Shown here: piece after piece, positions 12,770 to 24,420 of the stretch
How the letters are laid out: each line of letters begins with the position of its first letter
Position numbering within the stretch: the stretch's first letter is position 1
Assembly: GCA_033060915.1 (NCBI GenBank)
Contig: CM065381.1
Coordinates: 6,237,501-6,301,500 of the forward strand
DNA length: 64,000 bases
Reading direction: 5' to 3'
Source: Euryodendron excelsum
Lineage: Eukaryota > Streptophyta > Magnoliopsida > Ericales > Pentaphylacaceae
Position numbers and translations under genes: made by a program
Notes under the pieces: model-generated
Told to the model about the DNA's origin: nothing
Seen by the model: only the letters and a program-made list of their open reading frames with translations
The model's database searches: none

Positions 12770-13310
12770 TTTGAACATTCAATTAGGTAATTGAGGTCCT
12801 ATTTCATTGGAAGAAGAGACGATTCCTCCTCCTGTGAACCCTAACCAGGCAAATCCAAACAATGTAGTACATGGGGGAAGCGTACATGGTGACATGGGTG
12901 CTCCCCACCATAAATCCCTTAGGGATTATCTGAATCTCGCTAGGCAAACACCGATTTGTGTATAGTTCTTCTCATGCATCACACCACGATAAATTTGAAA
13001 CCAAGAATGATCCAACTATTAAACACTTTTCATGGTTTAGATTCCTAGAATCCCTATCAACATATAAAGGATTTTGAGAACATATGCTTTACGTTCTTTG
13101 ACAACTCTTGCCCACGATAAGTTTTACTTCTAGAACTTTTTTCATTCTCTCTCAAAGACAAGGTCAAGATATGGTTAAATTTATAAGGCCTATGTCTATT
13201 CATTCTTGGCAAGCTGTTCAAGCAGAATTCTTAAAAAAGTTTTTTTCTGATATATTCAAATTTTGTATGAATTGTTTTATAAAAATAACATTTTCCATTC
13301 AACTATGGTA
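12770..13310 (+). pseudogene. Retrotransposon gag remnant
   Basis: Gag forms the retrotransposon's virus-like particle. Pieces of a plant Gypsy gag are readable: an N-terminal NPNQANPNNVVHGGSVHGD-type stretch, then the core motif SIHSWQAVQAEFLKKFF (about 13186-13240), which matches the W..L...F..KFF pattern of the Retrotrans_gag domain. Stops and frame changes separate the pieces. Confidence 0.65.
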
Positions 13311-13399
13311 GAACTTCTAAGCTCTTCTACCGGCCTTGGATCTTAATTAATCACCAAGGTAGATTCTTTAGATTAGTTCCATTTAAGTCACTTGGGTCC

Positions 13400-15353
13400 A
13401 ATATACTTTTCTAGATACCCGAGATACCCCATTGACAATTTTGGGAAAAAAAAAAAGAAACTTGTCCATCATAAACATTTGTGTTGAGATTCACATGGTT
13501 TTTCACTTTCTTCTGTATAAAAACCTGCAGATGCGAAAGGTAAATCCCCTCCACCACCCCAAAATGGTGCCTTATCATATATAGAACGATATCCCCTTAT
13601 TGTGCCCCACTTTCCTCCTTTCTCAATCACAAAAGGTTAGGGTTTGCAACGTAATAAAGAAGAGTTTAAATTTCTCACAATCTCTCTATCTCTCTTAATA
13701 TAGTTATGGTATTTTATTAAAAATTATTTTACTCTTAAATTTTGTCTAAATAGCAACTAGGTGTAAAATAATTTATCTATAAAAAGTTTGTGGTTCTGTA
13801 CCAAAAAATGAAAAGATTAAAAAAAAAATTCTTATTAAGAATTTATTTCCAGTAAAACAAACAGAGCGTTAGGCTCAACTTTGCCTACATCCATAAGCTA
13901 GAGAAAATGTCAATATTCAAACGGGACAGATTCTAGTAGGAGACAAAAACATCCCAAAGTCCGATAGCACCGGAGCCATGAAATAACACCTACTTCCCCA
14001 CTCAATGATGATCATGTCTCGAAGCCATACTTGCTCATAAATGCCTATCATTTTTTTTTTTTGGCTCAATAAATTCGAGATCGAAGACAAACTTGTAATA
14101 TAATTAGTAATTGTACTTTACCCTAGCTACCACTTGTAATTGTAAGTTACCCTACCTACCACTTGGTAAAAAGAAAATAAAGGAAAGAGGTTTGAGGATA
14201 GTCACTTGACCTAAACTTGTGGATGCATAATTGGGTGAGAACTTTTGTGATGTGCTATCAGGAGTGGATTTAGAATTTTTGTTTAATGGAGATGAATTTA
14301 TATAGAATCATACACGAAATTATTTTCTAATTAAAAATATTTATTAAAGATGTTAAAAAAGAGGCGTCGTCAGATAATAATACATTAGTGAAATTCAATT
14401 GGGATAAATAAGATGTTAATAAATTCAGTGAGAGCAATACATTATATTTGCAATATAAGGTCAAATAAATACACACAAATATATTTAAAACATAGTAGAA
14501 TTTGCCAAAGATTAGTGGAGAAGGTTGCCCCCACTCATTCCTTGCTAAGTCTGCCCATATGTATGATAAACTTAAGACATAATTAGTAATTGTAATTTAC
14601 CTACCTACCACTTGGTAAAAAGAATATAAAGAAACAAGCCTTGTCGTTTTGATGAAAACAGTCTTTGAAACAAATCTGTCAAATATAATTTTGTCGAATT
14701 TCAAAAAGTAAAACAAAAAACAGAAACTAATATTGTAACTAAATGACGCCTAACCAGTTATTTAAATAACGTTTAAAATACAAAGAATATAAACACTAAA
14801 AGAATAAAAAATATAAAGAGTTTCAAAGTTCCCCCCAACCCCCTCACCTAACGCAACGCAACCCAACCCAGCCCAAATAGACTTCAACTTTTTGAAAAAA
14901 AGATTAATTATAATATCACTTCTTTAACTATGATTTAGTATTATTAAATCTCTGTAATTTCTTAAATGTGACATATTGACTCTTAAATTACTAATTTTTA
15001 TCAATCAACACATTCTACTGGCAATTTATTAAGAAAATAGATAAAAATTATTATGTAACTTACACATGTTAAAAAAAATATAGTTTTACACCTAAATTGA
15101 TTTTATCTTATTGTAATAATTATCTAATAATTAAAATGTTCATTGAAATGATGTGTAAATGTAGGAGCATTTCAGTCATTAGACAATTATTATATAAAGA
15201 GAATGTCAATTTAAGTATAAAATCAAACTTTTATAAACATATACAAGTCAAATAACATTTTTCAATCTACTTCTCTAACATATTGCCTAATATTTTACTA
15301 ATGGATGTGTTGTTTCATACATATAAATTAATAATTTAAGGGATCAATGTATT
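13400..15353. other. AT-rich intergenic DNA, possible small transposon remnant
   Basis: No gene was seen. About 14262-14555 starts AGGAGTGGATTTAGAATTTT and ends with an approximate inverted counterpart (GCTAAGTCTGCCC), which suggests a decayed MITE. Its TSD could not be set. Confidence 0.35.
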
Positions 15354-15362
15354 ATATTTTAG

Positions 15363-15963
15363 GAAAAATTTATACTTTACTCCCCTGTGGTTTAGAGCAC
15401 AATCAGATGACCTCCTGTGGTTTAAAAGTGAACACATGACCTCCCTGTGGTTTTGGACTAATCTGCAAATGGATGGAAACCGTTAGATTTAACAGAAATT
15501 CTATCATAAGGGTATTTTTGTCATTTTATATCTCTAAATTAGACTATTAAAAAGATGATTTGACCCTTTTATGCCCAAAAAATTATGAAAATCAAAGATT
15601 ATGGCTTCAAAAAGATGATTTGGTCATTTTACATCTTCAAATTAGAACACTAAAAAGACGACTTTGTGAAATAACAAAACAAAAAACTTGATAGACAATA
15701 TTTTATTTTGACATAAAAGGACCATAATCTTTTATTTTCATAATTTTTTAGACATAAAAGAGTCAAATCATCTTTTTATTGGTCTAATTTAAAGATATAA
15801 AATTACAAAAATACCCCTATGATAGAATTTCCGTTAAATCTAACGGTTTCCATCCATTTGCAGATTAGTCCAAAATCACAGGGGGGTCATGTGTTTACTT
15901 TTAAATCACAGGGAGTCATCTGATTTTGGCCCAAACCACAGGGAATAAAGTATAATTACCCCT
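15363..15963. mobile_element. MULE-type MITE with long terminal inverted repeats
   Basis: This 601-bp element has a perfect 9-bp TSD, ATATTTTAG (15354-15362 and 15964-15972), the length typical of Mutator-like elements. Each end carries about 150-200 bp of inverted repeat, including TATACTTTACTCCCCTGTGG on the left and CCACAGGGAATAAAGTATAA on the right. The middle also pairs, so most of the element could fold back on itself. It has no coding capacity. Confidence 0.9.
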
Positions 15964-15972
15964 ATATTTTAG

Positions 15973-17310
15973 AGATTAAGAAAATTTAATAATACTAAGT
16001 TGTAATTTAAGAGATAACGTTATAAGTAACCAAAAAACAAATATGGTACATAAGTATATAATTTTTCAATCGTGCCAAGTAATAACCAATAAATATGAGT
16101 GACATATTACAACAGCCTAGACTATTCTTACTAACAGTCTAACAACAGCCTAAATATGACATTTCGATTTAAGCCTAACCCGACGCCAACGGAACGGTCT
16201 TAGACGATTTCAGTATGTACGGATTGGGTTGAGGAACGGGATGGCAAAATAGATGGATGAGGTGAGTACATGGTTTCGGGAGTGCCAAAAAAATAATTTA
16301 ATAATACTGAATAACATGTCAGCCCTTACAACCTGTAAGAATTATTTTTTCAAATGTTATAAAAACATAAATTTGAATTTATTGACAAATTGGTACAATT
16401 GAATAAGAGTCATTTTTTTAAAATAAAAAAATATTATACAAATAAAATTTTTTAACATAATGTATCATCAAAATTAGGTAGTTAAATGAGAGTCATTCAC
16501 CTAAAAACAAAATATCAATTGTGATGACTTTTAGTTACAAAAAAAAAATTATTGTCACATGATTTTGGTGAGATTTTTTATATAAATTTTTTAAAATAAT
16601 AGTATTTTTTTAAAATAAAGTACTCATTATAATATTTTTTAATTGTAAAATACCATTATTACATTATTTTGATATAATTTTCTGTACAAATTTTTTTTTT
16701 TTCAAGGAATAGCATTTTTCTCTTCAAGTTCATGGCTTTAATTTGGGAGAAATTATTCAATGTTGCTAAAGCGCCACGTCTTCTTGATTTACCTTTCACA
16801 TAGGGCCTATGCGTGGTCTCTCACCTAGCAGGTGGGGTCACGCCTCCTTCATCCATTGCACTGTAAAATAACTCATTCCACGTGATTACTTTTTTCAAAG
16901 AATTCATTGCTTTGGAGGTGTGGCCTTCATTTAGGGTCGACGTTGGTCGGGTTGAACGGGGTTTGGGCCAAACCTGCATTACAAATGATTCCTATTGGAT
17001 CAAAAATGAAATTCAAAGGCCATTAAATTAAAAAAATCACATTACGAAGCCCATCATTTAACACAAAATTTATTTAATAAATATTTTATTCTCTAAAAGT
17101 AATTTTAAATAACATAAAATTTATTATATATATATATATATATATTAAAATGTATAAAATATATTTTTGACTCTTACATTGGGGGGCTGTTAAGATTGCC
17201 ACCGCTTTGAAATTTAGTCCGGATCACAGGGACTGTTGATGTAAGTTTCTAAATGCGAGGTAGCGTATGTGATTAAACTGGATAAAGTGAAACTACCCTT
17301 CAAAAACATG
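15973..17310. other. AT-rich intergenic DNA
   Basis: Nothing gene-like was seen. There is an (AT)n microsatellite at about 17126-17148 and several long A or T runs. Confidence 0.5.
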
Positions 17311-17348
17311 CAATGGTAGACTTAGAAAGAATTTGTATGGTAATACAT

Positions 17349-18151
17349 CGGGCCGGCTCAAGTGTAAGGCGAATGTTACAGTCGTCTAAGTCTTTTAATT
17401 TTTTAGGGTCTCAATTTTTTAGAACATTATATTTTATAGTTATCTTGTAGAATGAATTTTACAATTTTTTTTTTTGCAAACGACTTTAGATTAGATAGAA
17501 AAAAACTAAAAAGACCTAAAACTAAGTACACTAATTGGCTAAATTGATGATTATCACAAAGCTTAGGCCTAAAATAAATACATTGATGATTATAACTTTT
17601 TCAAGATGAGACAAGTCAAAAGTCTTAACCCAAAAATAACTCTTAATTTCTCTCTCTAAAAAATAAAGAAGTCAAAAAGTCTAGAGGCTTTAGGCCTCTC
17701 TGTCTATATTTATCTCTTAAATTATTCAATTTTATCAATTTTTTGTTTGATTTTTCTGTTATATATGTTTAATTTTTATTATTTAATCTTGTCATGCAAA
17801 TATTATTTATAGAAGTGAACTTGTATGATTACTCTATTAATAATTTTGATGAAAGTTGTATCCTAATATAAGACTTGCTTGATTACTCTTACACTTGTAG
17901 TTTTATAGGAATTTTCTTTACTCGCTCCTACACAATTTTTTTCTAATGACTTGTCCTTCAGTTCCTTTGTATTGTACAATAGTACTCTATATTTGTTTGG
18001 ATACTTTTAAAAATTAATGACAAGATAGCACAACCTGTAGAAAATTTTTTTAAAATTGAATATTTGAATTTTTTTTAATAACAATATTAAAAATATAAAA
18101 AGCCTCATAAATTTTTTTACCTTAGGCCCCAAAATGGGTTGAGCCGGCCTG
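17349..18151. mobile_element. hAT-type non-autonomous element
   Basis: Terminal inverted repeats read CGGGCCGGCTCA on the left and TTGAGCCGGCCTG on the right. The flanking octamers TAATACAT (17341-17348) and TAACCCAT (18152-18159) match at six of eight, fitting the 8-bp TSD of hAT elements. The flanks on both sides belong to the short dispersed repeat (GCAATGGTAGACTT then GGTAACCCATAAC), which supports this insertion point. There is no transposase. Confidence 0.75.
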
Positions 18152-18569
18152 TAACCCATAACACCCAGACAAAAGAAAAGGAAGTGACAGTTTGTTTGGT
18201 AACCCATAAGAGGGGTTTGTTACAGCTTTCTCCAAGTTTTTTAATTTTATTTTTTGGCTTTTATTTTTAAGCTTTTATTTTTAGTTTTAGCAAAATAAAA
18301 TAAGCAAAACACTTCAAAAATTTGACTTTTTTTTTTACTTATAAACAACAAAATGGGTTGAGCCGGCCCTGTAACCCATAACACCCAGAAAAAAGAAAAG
18401 GAAGTGACAGTTTGTTTGGTAACCCATAAGAGGGGTTTGTTACAGCTTTCTCCAAGTTTTTTAATTTTATTTTTTGGCTTTTATTTTTAAGCTTTTATTT
18501 TTACTTTTAACAAAATAAAATAAGCAAAACACTTCAAAAATTTGACTTTTTTTTTTACTTATAAACAAC
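18132..18569. repeat. 219-bp tandem duplication including a hAT end
   Basis: Two nearly identical copies (18132-18350 and 18351-18569) each begin with the right terminus of the hAT element (GGGTTGAGCCGGCC) and run through the dispersed repeat GGAAGTGACAGTTTG and a T-rich segment. The duplication must post-date the hAT insertion. Confidence 0.9.
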
Positions 18570-18599
18570 AAAAATCAAGCCAAAAAAACTCAAAAAAGT

Positions 18600-19138
18600 C
18601 CAACCAAAGCGACCTTAGACCTCAAAAACATGAAAAGGAAATGACATGCTGGTAATAGAAGAAAGAAAAGGAAGTGTCTAAGATCCAGAAAAAAGAAAAG
18701 GAAGTGTCAGGCTGGTAATATTAAAAAAAGAGAGATTTTTTAAATTATGGGCTAGTTTGGCATAGTTTTTTTTTTAAAATTTATTCTTTTGACTTATAAG
18801 CAAAAAAATAAAAATTTTAGTTTTTTTTAATAAGATAAGATAAGAAAAAAATTCAAAAAAAATAAAAAAAAGCTTTTAATTTAGTGGTTGTGGATCTTTA
18901 CCCAAAAAAAAAAAAAAGTCTTCCCAAATCCACCATTGCATATATTTTTTTTCATTACCAGCCTGTCCCTTGCTTTTACTTTTAACAATATAGCAAAAAA
19001 TAAAGTAAAAAAAACTCAAAAAAGTCCAACCAAAGGGCCCTTAGAACTCAAAAAAATAAAAGGAAATGACATGCTGGTAATAGAAAACAAAAAAAATGCA
19101 ATGGTACACTTGGGAAGACTTTGTTTGGTAACCCATAA
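18600..19138. repeat. Dispersed short repeat (GGAAGTGACAGGCTGGTAAT family)
   Basis: Copies of a unit of about 80-90 bp lie here. It has an A-rich stretch, GGAAATGACATGCTGGTAAT, an A-rich stretch, ATGCAATGGTACACTTGGGA and TTTGTTTGGTAACCCATAA. The same unit occurs at 17310-17348, 18152-18230, 18371-18450, about 19581-19625 and 55820-56205. Apparent open frames here are fortuitous. Confidence 0.7.
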
Positions 19139-19577
19139 GGGCATGTTTGGTTGAAGAATAAAAGTGGGAGATTAGATTAGTTATCCTCCCACAAAACTCA
19201 TGTTTGACAAAGAAAAAATTATATGAGATTAGTCATTTCTCCGGACTACTAATCTCCCACAATGGGGGATAAGTAATACCATGGGGAGGTGATATTACTT
19301 ATCTGCTCCCTTAGGATAAACTCTAAAATAATTTTTTTACCATTCTTCTATTATTATAATAAGTTAATATAATATTAAATGGTATATTATAATTTAAAAT
19401 TAATTTTTTTAATATAATATTTTGATAAAGTAATATTTTTTATCCTTATCATAATCTCATCCTAATCAAACGTAGTATAAGTAATCTACCATTATATCAA
19501 GTATTACTTATTACACATTACCATTTTACAGTATTGCTTATCTCTTATTTTCTTATCCCCTAACCAAACATAGAGTC
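19139..19577. mobile_element. Tourist-like (PIF/Harbinger) MITE
   Basis: The 439-bp element is flanked by TAA on both sides (19136-19138 and 19578-19580). The ends read GGGCATGTTTGGTT and AACCAAACATAGAGTC, imperfect inverted repeats. A 3-bp TAA target site and this end pattern fit Tourist-type MITEs. It split a copy of the short dispersed repeat. Confidence 0.8.
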
Positions 19578-19674
19578 TAATGAAAAAAAAATATGCAATG
19601 GTGGACTGGGGAAGACTTTTTTTTTTTAAGGCAAAGATCCACAGCCACTAAATTAAAAGCGGAAAGTCACGGGT

Positions 19675-20725
19675 TGTACACACACCCAAATTTTCTTGAC
19701 CGTTGACAAATTAAAAATCCCTCAACACGTCGAAATTTAACTTCCAAAAATGATAAACAATTTCCCAATCAATTTCGAATTAAGTCTCCAAAAATAAAAA
19801 ACTAATTTTTTACAAGTTCAATGTGATAAAATCAACCAACTACAATTAACTCTCTAATATACAATTTCAATTACTCTCAAAATATGTCTCCAACTTAAAA
19901 ATAATTCTTCACAGCATTCTAATCACTAATTTGGCACCTGATTTTATCTTCACCTTAAAAATAAAATTTAAACCTGAAAATATACAATACGACAAAAGTA
20001 TAAATGTTTAAATCCAAACGGAATTAAATCAACAAAAGCATACTTCAAAGAATTCGGATAACAAAGAATAAGTTAATAGCGGATAAAAATCAAATCAATA
20101 TCTCAATAGACCCTGTTATCAGATTTTTCTCAGTATCATGTCGAACGCCAGTTTGATTATACTAAAATAATAAACCAGTAACCAAACTAAAGTCCCCACA
20201 TGGTCACTCTATCATGCTACATATGGCCTCCATACAAAATAATAAAAGTTTCACAAATACTACGTTCGTACATGTATTTATTAGTTTCATGACACATAAG
20301 TTAAAATAAACTAACAATTTTTGACAATAAATTTAGCGATAAATTTATCAACAACCACGACATTAAAAAAATGTGCTAAAAGAAATTTAATATAAAAAAG
20401 TTTAACAAACGAATATCAAAGACCACGTCTCTTTCTTGTCACTCCTCAAAGACCACGACCGAATTCATGCATCATTTAACTTTTTCTATATTTTATTCTC
20501 ATGCAAGATTCTTCCCACTAATTCTCTTTCTTTGATCTACCTCCAAAGACCCAAACTCACGCCCATATATCTATATAAGTGTTCACAATCACAATGCACC
20601 AGCACCTTAACCCCACCTCTGGTGTTCCAATCATCCACTAACAAACACATATACCCTTAAAAAAAAAAAGAAAAAAAAGAATTACAAGTCTCAATGAGCA
20701 TGATCACACTAGATTATTTCTTAGT
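19675..20725 (-). repeat. Left LTR, first part
   Basis: It aligns with 45110-45877 and 47066-47340. It lacks about 1.2 kb that the right LTR has (about 45878-47065). It is interrupted at the TSD TTAGT (20721-20725) by the 5.1-kb solo LTR and resumes at 25801. Confidence 0.7.
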
Positions 20726-20839
20726 TGTAAGCACTCTATTTTTACCCGCTCGGCGATCTCCGGTTCGATCGGGTTCGGTTTCCAATATCATAACACATGT
20801 AAGTTCAAGATGAGCCTTTCAATCTCCAATCTAGTCAAC

Positions 20840-21240
20840 TGATTGCTTCTCGGGCGCACAAGGACCCGCCGGAGCCTTAAGCACTATTATTTCAGGCAGT
20901 TTTCCGGACCGGGCGGTCCCAAAAACCAACGCCATCTAGGTAGCCTCCCGAGATCGGGCGATCTCGAGGACCAACACCTCATCAAAATTTCAGACGGTTC
21001 ACTTCTGGTGCCTGCTAGCCCGCCAATGTAGAATGTCTGTCATTCGGTAGTTCTCCGGCATCAGGCGCTCTCGGAGACCAACACCACCCTTTCAGGTAGC
21101 TTTCTGGGACCAAGCGTTCTCAGGAACCAACACCACCCTTACAGGTAGTTCTTTAAGACCAGGCGTTCTTAGAGATCAACACCGCATAGGTAGTTTTTCG
21201 AGATTGGGCAGTCTCGGGAACCAACACCTAGGTCAACACC
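20840..21240 (+). repeat. Degenerate tandem repeat in U3 of the solo LTR
   Basis: About seven imperfect units of 45-55 bp follow the plan: AGGTAG-type start, a short inverted pair around CCGGGCGGT or ATCGGGCGAT, then ACCAACACC. The opposite-strand sibling has a different tandem array at the equivalent place (38780-39740). Confidence 0.7.
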
Positions 21241-22539
21241 GGCGCCTGCTAGCTCGACTCGGTGAAAAATGACCAAACCTACCTCTTGGGCCTCCAGGCA
21301 CGTTTTGGGAAAGTTCAAAATCCCTCAAAACGATAAGTCCATCCTTCCAAAATGTTGTTAAACCATTAGGCGTCCCCCGCATGCCATTTGGTCCAAATTC
21401 GGTCCTATTCCGGCCCACTCCGATCAAAATGACCGTTTTGCCCCTAAGCGCCTCGGCACGGCACAACCCCGCTGAACGGTAAAAGACTCCCTCAAAACCA
21501 TCCCTGAACAGCCCTGCACACTTAACACAACATACCAAACCATTCCTGACCATTTCCAGCCAACTCCGGTCAAAATGACCGTTTTGCCCCTGAAAACCCA
21601 AAAACACCCCGAAACAGCGCCGGCCTTGGGATTTCGAGCGGAGGTCTCACCACACGCTTTTGTTTAACCCAAGGAACACCCTACGATGCCAAACTCACAC
21701 GACTCGATAAAAGTTCCTTGGAGCATCTCGCAGACGCTTCGCCTAAATTGTCTTTTCCCCTGATTCCCTGGTCATAACGCACCGTCAACCGACTTGAGAA
21801 ATGCATAAATCAGAGAATTCTCGAAAGCTCGTCCATAGATCTTTCCATCGATATGGTTCGATCGAATAGATCGCTTCCTGAAGCCCTCTATCGTACGGTG
21901 CAAAAATTATAACTTTCAGCAACCCTTGGAGCGTCTCACAGAAGCTCCGCCAAGGTTGACTTTTTCTCCGATTCCCTAATCAATACGCACCGTCAAACAA
22001 CTTGAGAAATGCGTAAATTTGGAAATTCCAGAAAGTATTTCTAGAGTATTTTCCATCAGTATGGTCTGATCGAATAGATTGCTTCCCGAAGGCCTCGATC
22101 ACACAAAACGAAGACAACCACTTTCAAACACCCCTGGAGCGTATCACAGACGCTCCGCATACGTGACCTTTTTGGCACACTTCCCAAGACGATATCACTC
22201 ACCTCCAAACATAATTCAAACTTTTCCAAAAACATGAAAGTTCATCGGAAGCACTAGGAAAACATCCCCAGTGCGACCGATTTTTCCGAAACCTTCCCGA
22301 TTGACTCAATTATCAAGGCAAAGTTTGGACGAACCTTCCCGGTGATGGAGCGTATGCTACATGCGCTCAAATTTTGATCAAATTGACTGACTTTCGATCA
22401 GCGGTCGAGATTTAACCAGTAGACAAGGTGCCACGTGTTATTTTGGCAATGGAACAGTACCTGCGCATGTCCTACATGCGCAAGGCCAAAATTTGGCCAT
22501 GTGCATGTAGCACATGCGCAAGGCGTGTTCCAGATTGCC

Positions 22540-22548
22540 TATAAATAG
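22540..22548 (+). promoter_or_regulatory. Predicted TATA box of the solo LTR
   Basis: TATAAATAG lies in a GC-richer stretch, about 1.8 kb into the LTR, with transcription expected near 22570. The sibling LTR has the equivalent site on the minus strand at 37847-37854. Confidence 0.55.
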
Positions 22549-23802
22549 AGGCCTCCCCTCTTGCATATTTCAAGTCCGAAATTGATACGAAACTCTGCTG
22601 AAATCACTTCAGAAACTCGAATCTCTACATATATTCCTCCCCTCCAACACTTAGGCTAGATTCTACCCCTCCTAAGCCTATACACTCCACATACAAGACC
22701 TCATACACACTTACACATTCCACTCTAGCCTCTCAAGCCCTCTTGAAGTCACTCAAGCTCTAATCAAGACATCCATTGAAGATTGCAAGTGTAGTGAAGG
22801 CAAAAGGTGGTATCCCTTTTACATTTATGCTCTCCCCCACTTTTCTCTTTTCCCTCCTAGCCTACTTAGGCTATTCTCTATTTTAATCCCCATCTTCAAC
22901 CCTCCTTTCTTGCATGCTTGAGCCAAGAGGGCTCTTAGATCATGCCTAGAGGAAAGCAAGTGAGAGCCACCGTGTAGGAGGACCTCTCACTAGCCTACTT
23001 TAAGATGGTATGGCCTAAGAGCCCCTTGTTTGTGTGGTGAAGCCTAAAAGTCTTGTATGTGAATCATGACCCCTTGCATATTACTATTTTGATCATGTCT
23101 TGTATGTTTGGCTTCATTTTATGTTTATTGCCATATTCCATAATGTTTACATTGTTCTTAATTTTATGACATTTCCAAGTTCTACATGTCCTTCAAAATG
23201 TATTCCAAGAGTTGGCCCCTTGAAGTTTAAGATGTGATCTTAGAATTATGCCTTACAAGAATCCCTTACTACCCCCTAATTCACACTCTTGCATCATTGT
23301 ATTTTAACTTGCATAATGGTTGCTTTCCATTTCTTTAATTTTCAAGTTTTTCATTATTTCAAGCATAGTGGTTGGAATGGCCCCATAGAACCCTCTCTTG
23401 AGTGGTCTCCCTTTTGTTTGGCCATATGAATCCTTTCTTGATGGAATGGTTCCCTTGAAAAGTGGTTTTCAAAGTTCTTCTCAAAAGATGATTTTCAAAA
23501 ATGCATTCTCTCCATCTTTGCATCAAAAATGATTTTTCAAGAATTGCCATCATTATGTTGATTTTTGAAACCCCCATTCTTGTTAAGATAAAGGTTATAA
23601 TGGCCATGAGGAACCCTTCCTTGGAATGGTCTCCAATCACCAACCATATAAACCATACTCTTAGATAGAGTCAAAATTTTCATAGAAATGATCTTCAAAA
23701 AGATTGCCAACCAAAGTCCATTACATATCATGTTTTGTTTTCAAAACTCTTTCAAAGAATGAATCAAAACAACTTTCAAAACCATTCTCCAATCTAACCA
23801 TA

Positions 23803-24420
23803 GGTTAACTTGACCCTAGTTGACCAACCCTAGGTTAACTTGACCTTAGTTGGCCAACCCTAGGTTAACTTGACCTTAGTTGACCCTAGGTTAACTTGAC
23901 CTTAGTTGGCCAACCCTAGGTTAACTTGACCATAGTCGACCAACCTTAGGTTAACTTGACCCTAGTTACCTAACCCTAGGTTAACTTGACCCTAGTTACC
24001 TAACCTTAGGTTAACTTGACCCTAGTCACCTCACCCTAGGTTAACTTGACCTTAGTTACCTAACCTTAGGTTAACTTGACCCTAGTTACCAAACCCTAGG
24101 TTAACTTGACCCTAGTTACCTAACCCTAGGTTAACTTGACCCTAGTTACCACACTCTAGGTTAACTTGACCCTAGTTGACCAACCCTAGGTTAACTTGGC
24201 CCTAGTTGTCTAACCCTAGGTTAACTTGACCCTAGTTCACTTATCTTAGGTTAACCCTACCCTAGTTAGTTAACCCTAAGTCATCTTGACCTTAGGTTAA
24301 CCTAACCCAAGTTAGTTAACCATAGGTCATCTTAACCCTGAGTTGACCTAACCCAAGTTAGTTAACTTTAGGTTACCCCTAACCCTAGGCTAACTCAACC
24401 TAGGTTAGTACACTTCAAGG
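23803..24420 (+). repeat. 30-bp tandem repeat array
   Basis: About fifteen regular 30-bp units have the core GGTTAACTTGACCCTAGTTA, then decay into related units up to about 24420. The array is in the R-U5 half of the 5.1-kb solo LTR. Unit variants alternate TGACCAACCC and TACCTAACCC. Confidence 0.95.

Larger units (their letters stand above)
10000..13400 (+). mobile_element. Degenerate Ty3/Gypsy retrotransposon remnant (LTR plus gag)
   Basis: A TATA box (TATAAATA, 10241-10248) heads an AT-rich LTR-like stretch that ends near 11136. Next comes a decayed form of the primer-site region seen in many plant Gypsy elements (TTTTTGGCGCCATTGCCGG-like; here TTTTCGATGCCATTACCG). A solo LTR (11160-12097) cuts it there, and the sequence resumes with AGGAACGACTT. 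About 12770-13310 encodes pieces of gag in shifting frames. No pol or 3' LTR was found, so the element is truncated. The 5' edge is uncertain. Confidence 0.6.

Noticed and set aside
18888..19154. An 88-codon open frame with many Lys and Phe
   Set aside because: It is formed by A-rich and T-rich parts of the dispersed short repeat; the same frame type recurs at 55774-56182 in reverse.
23803..24400. The 30-bp array as a CRISPR array or telomere repeat
   Set aside because: Units are contiguous without spacers, and the core is not the plant telomere motif.
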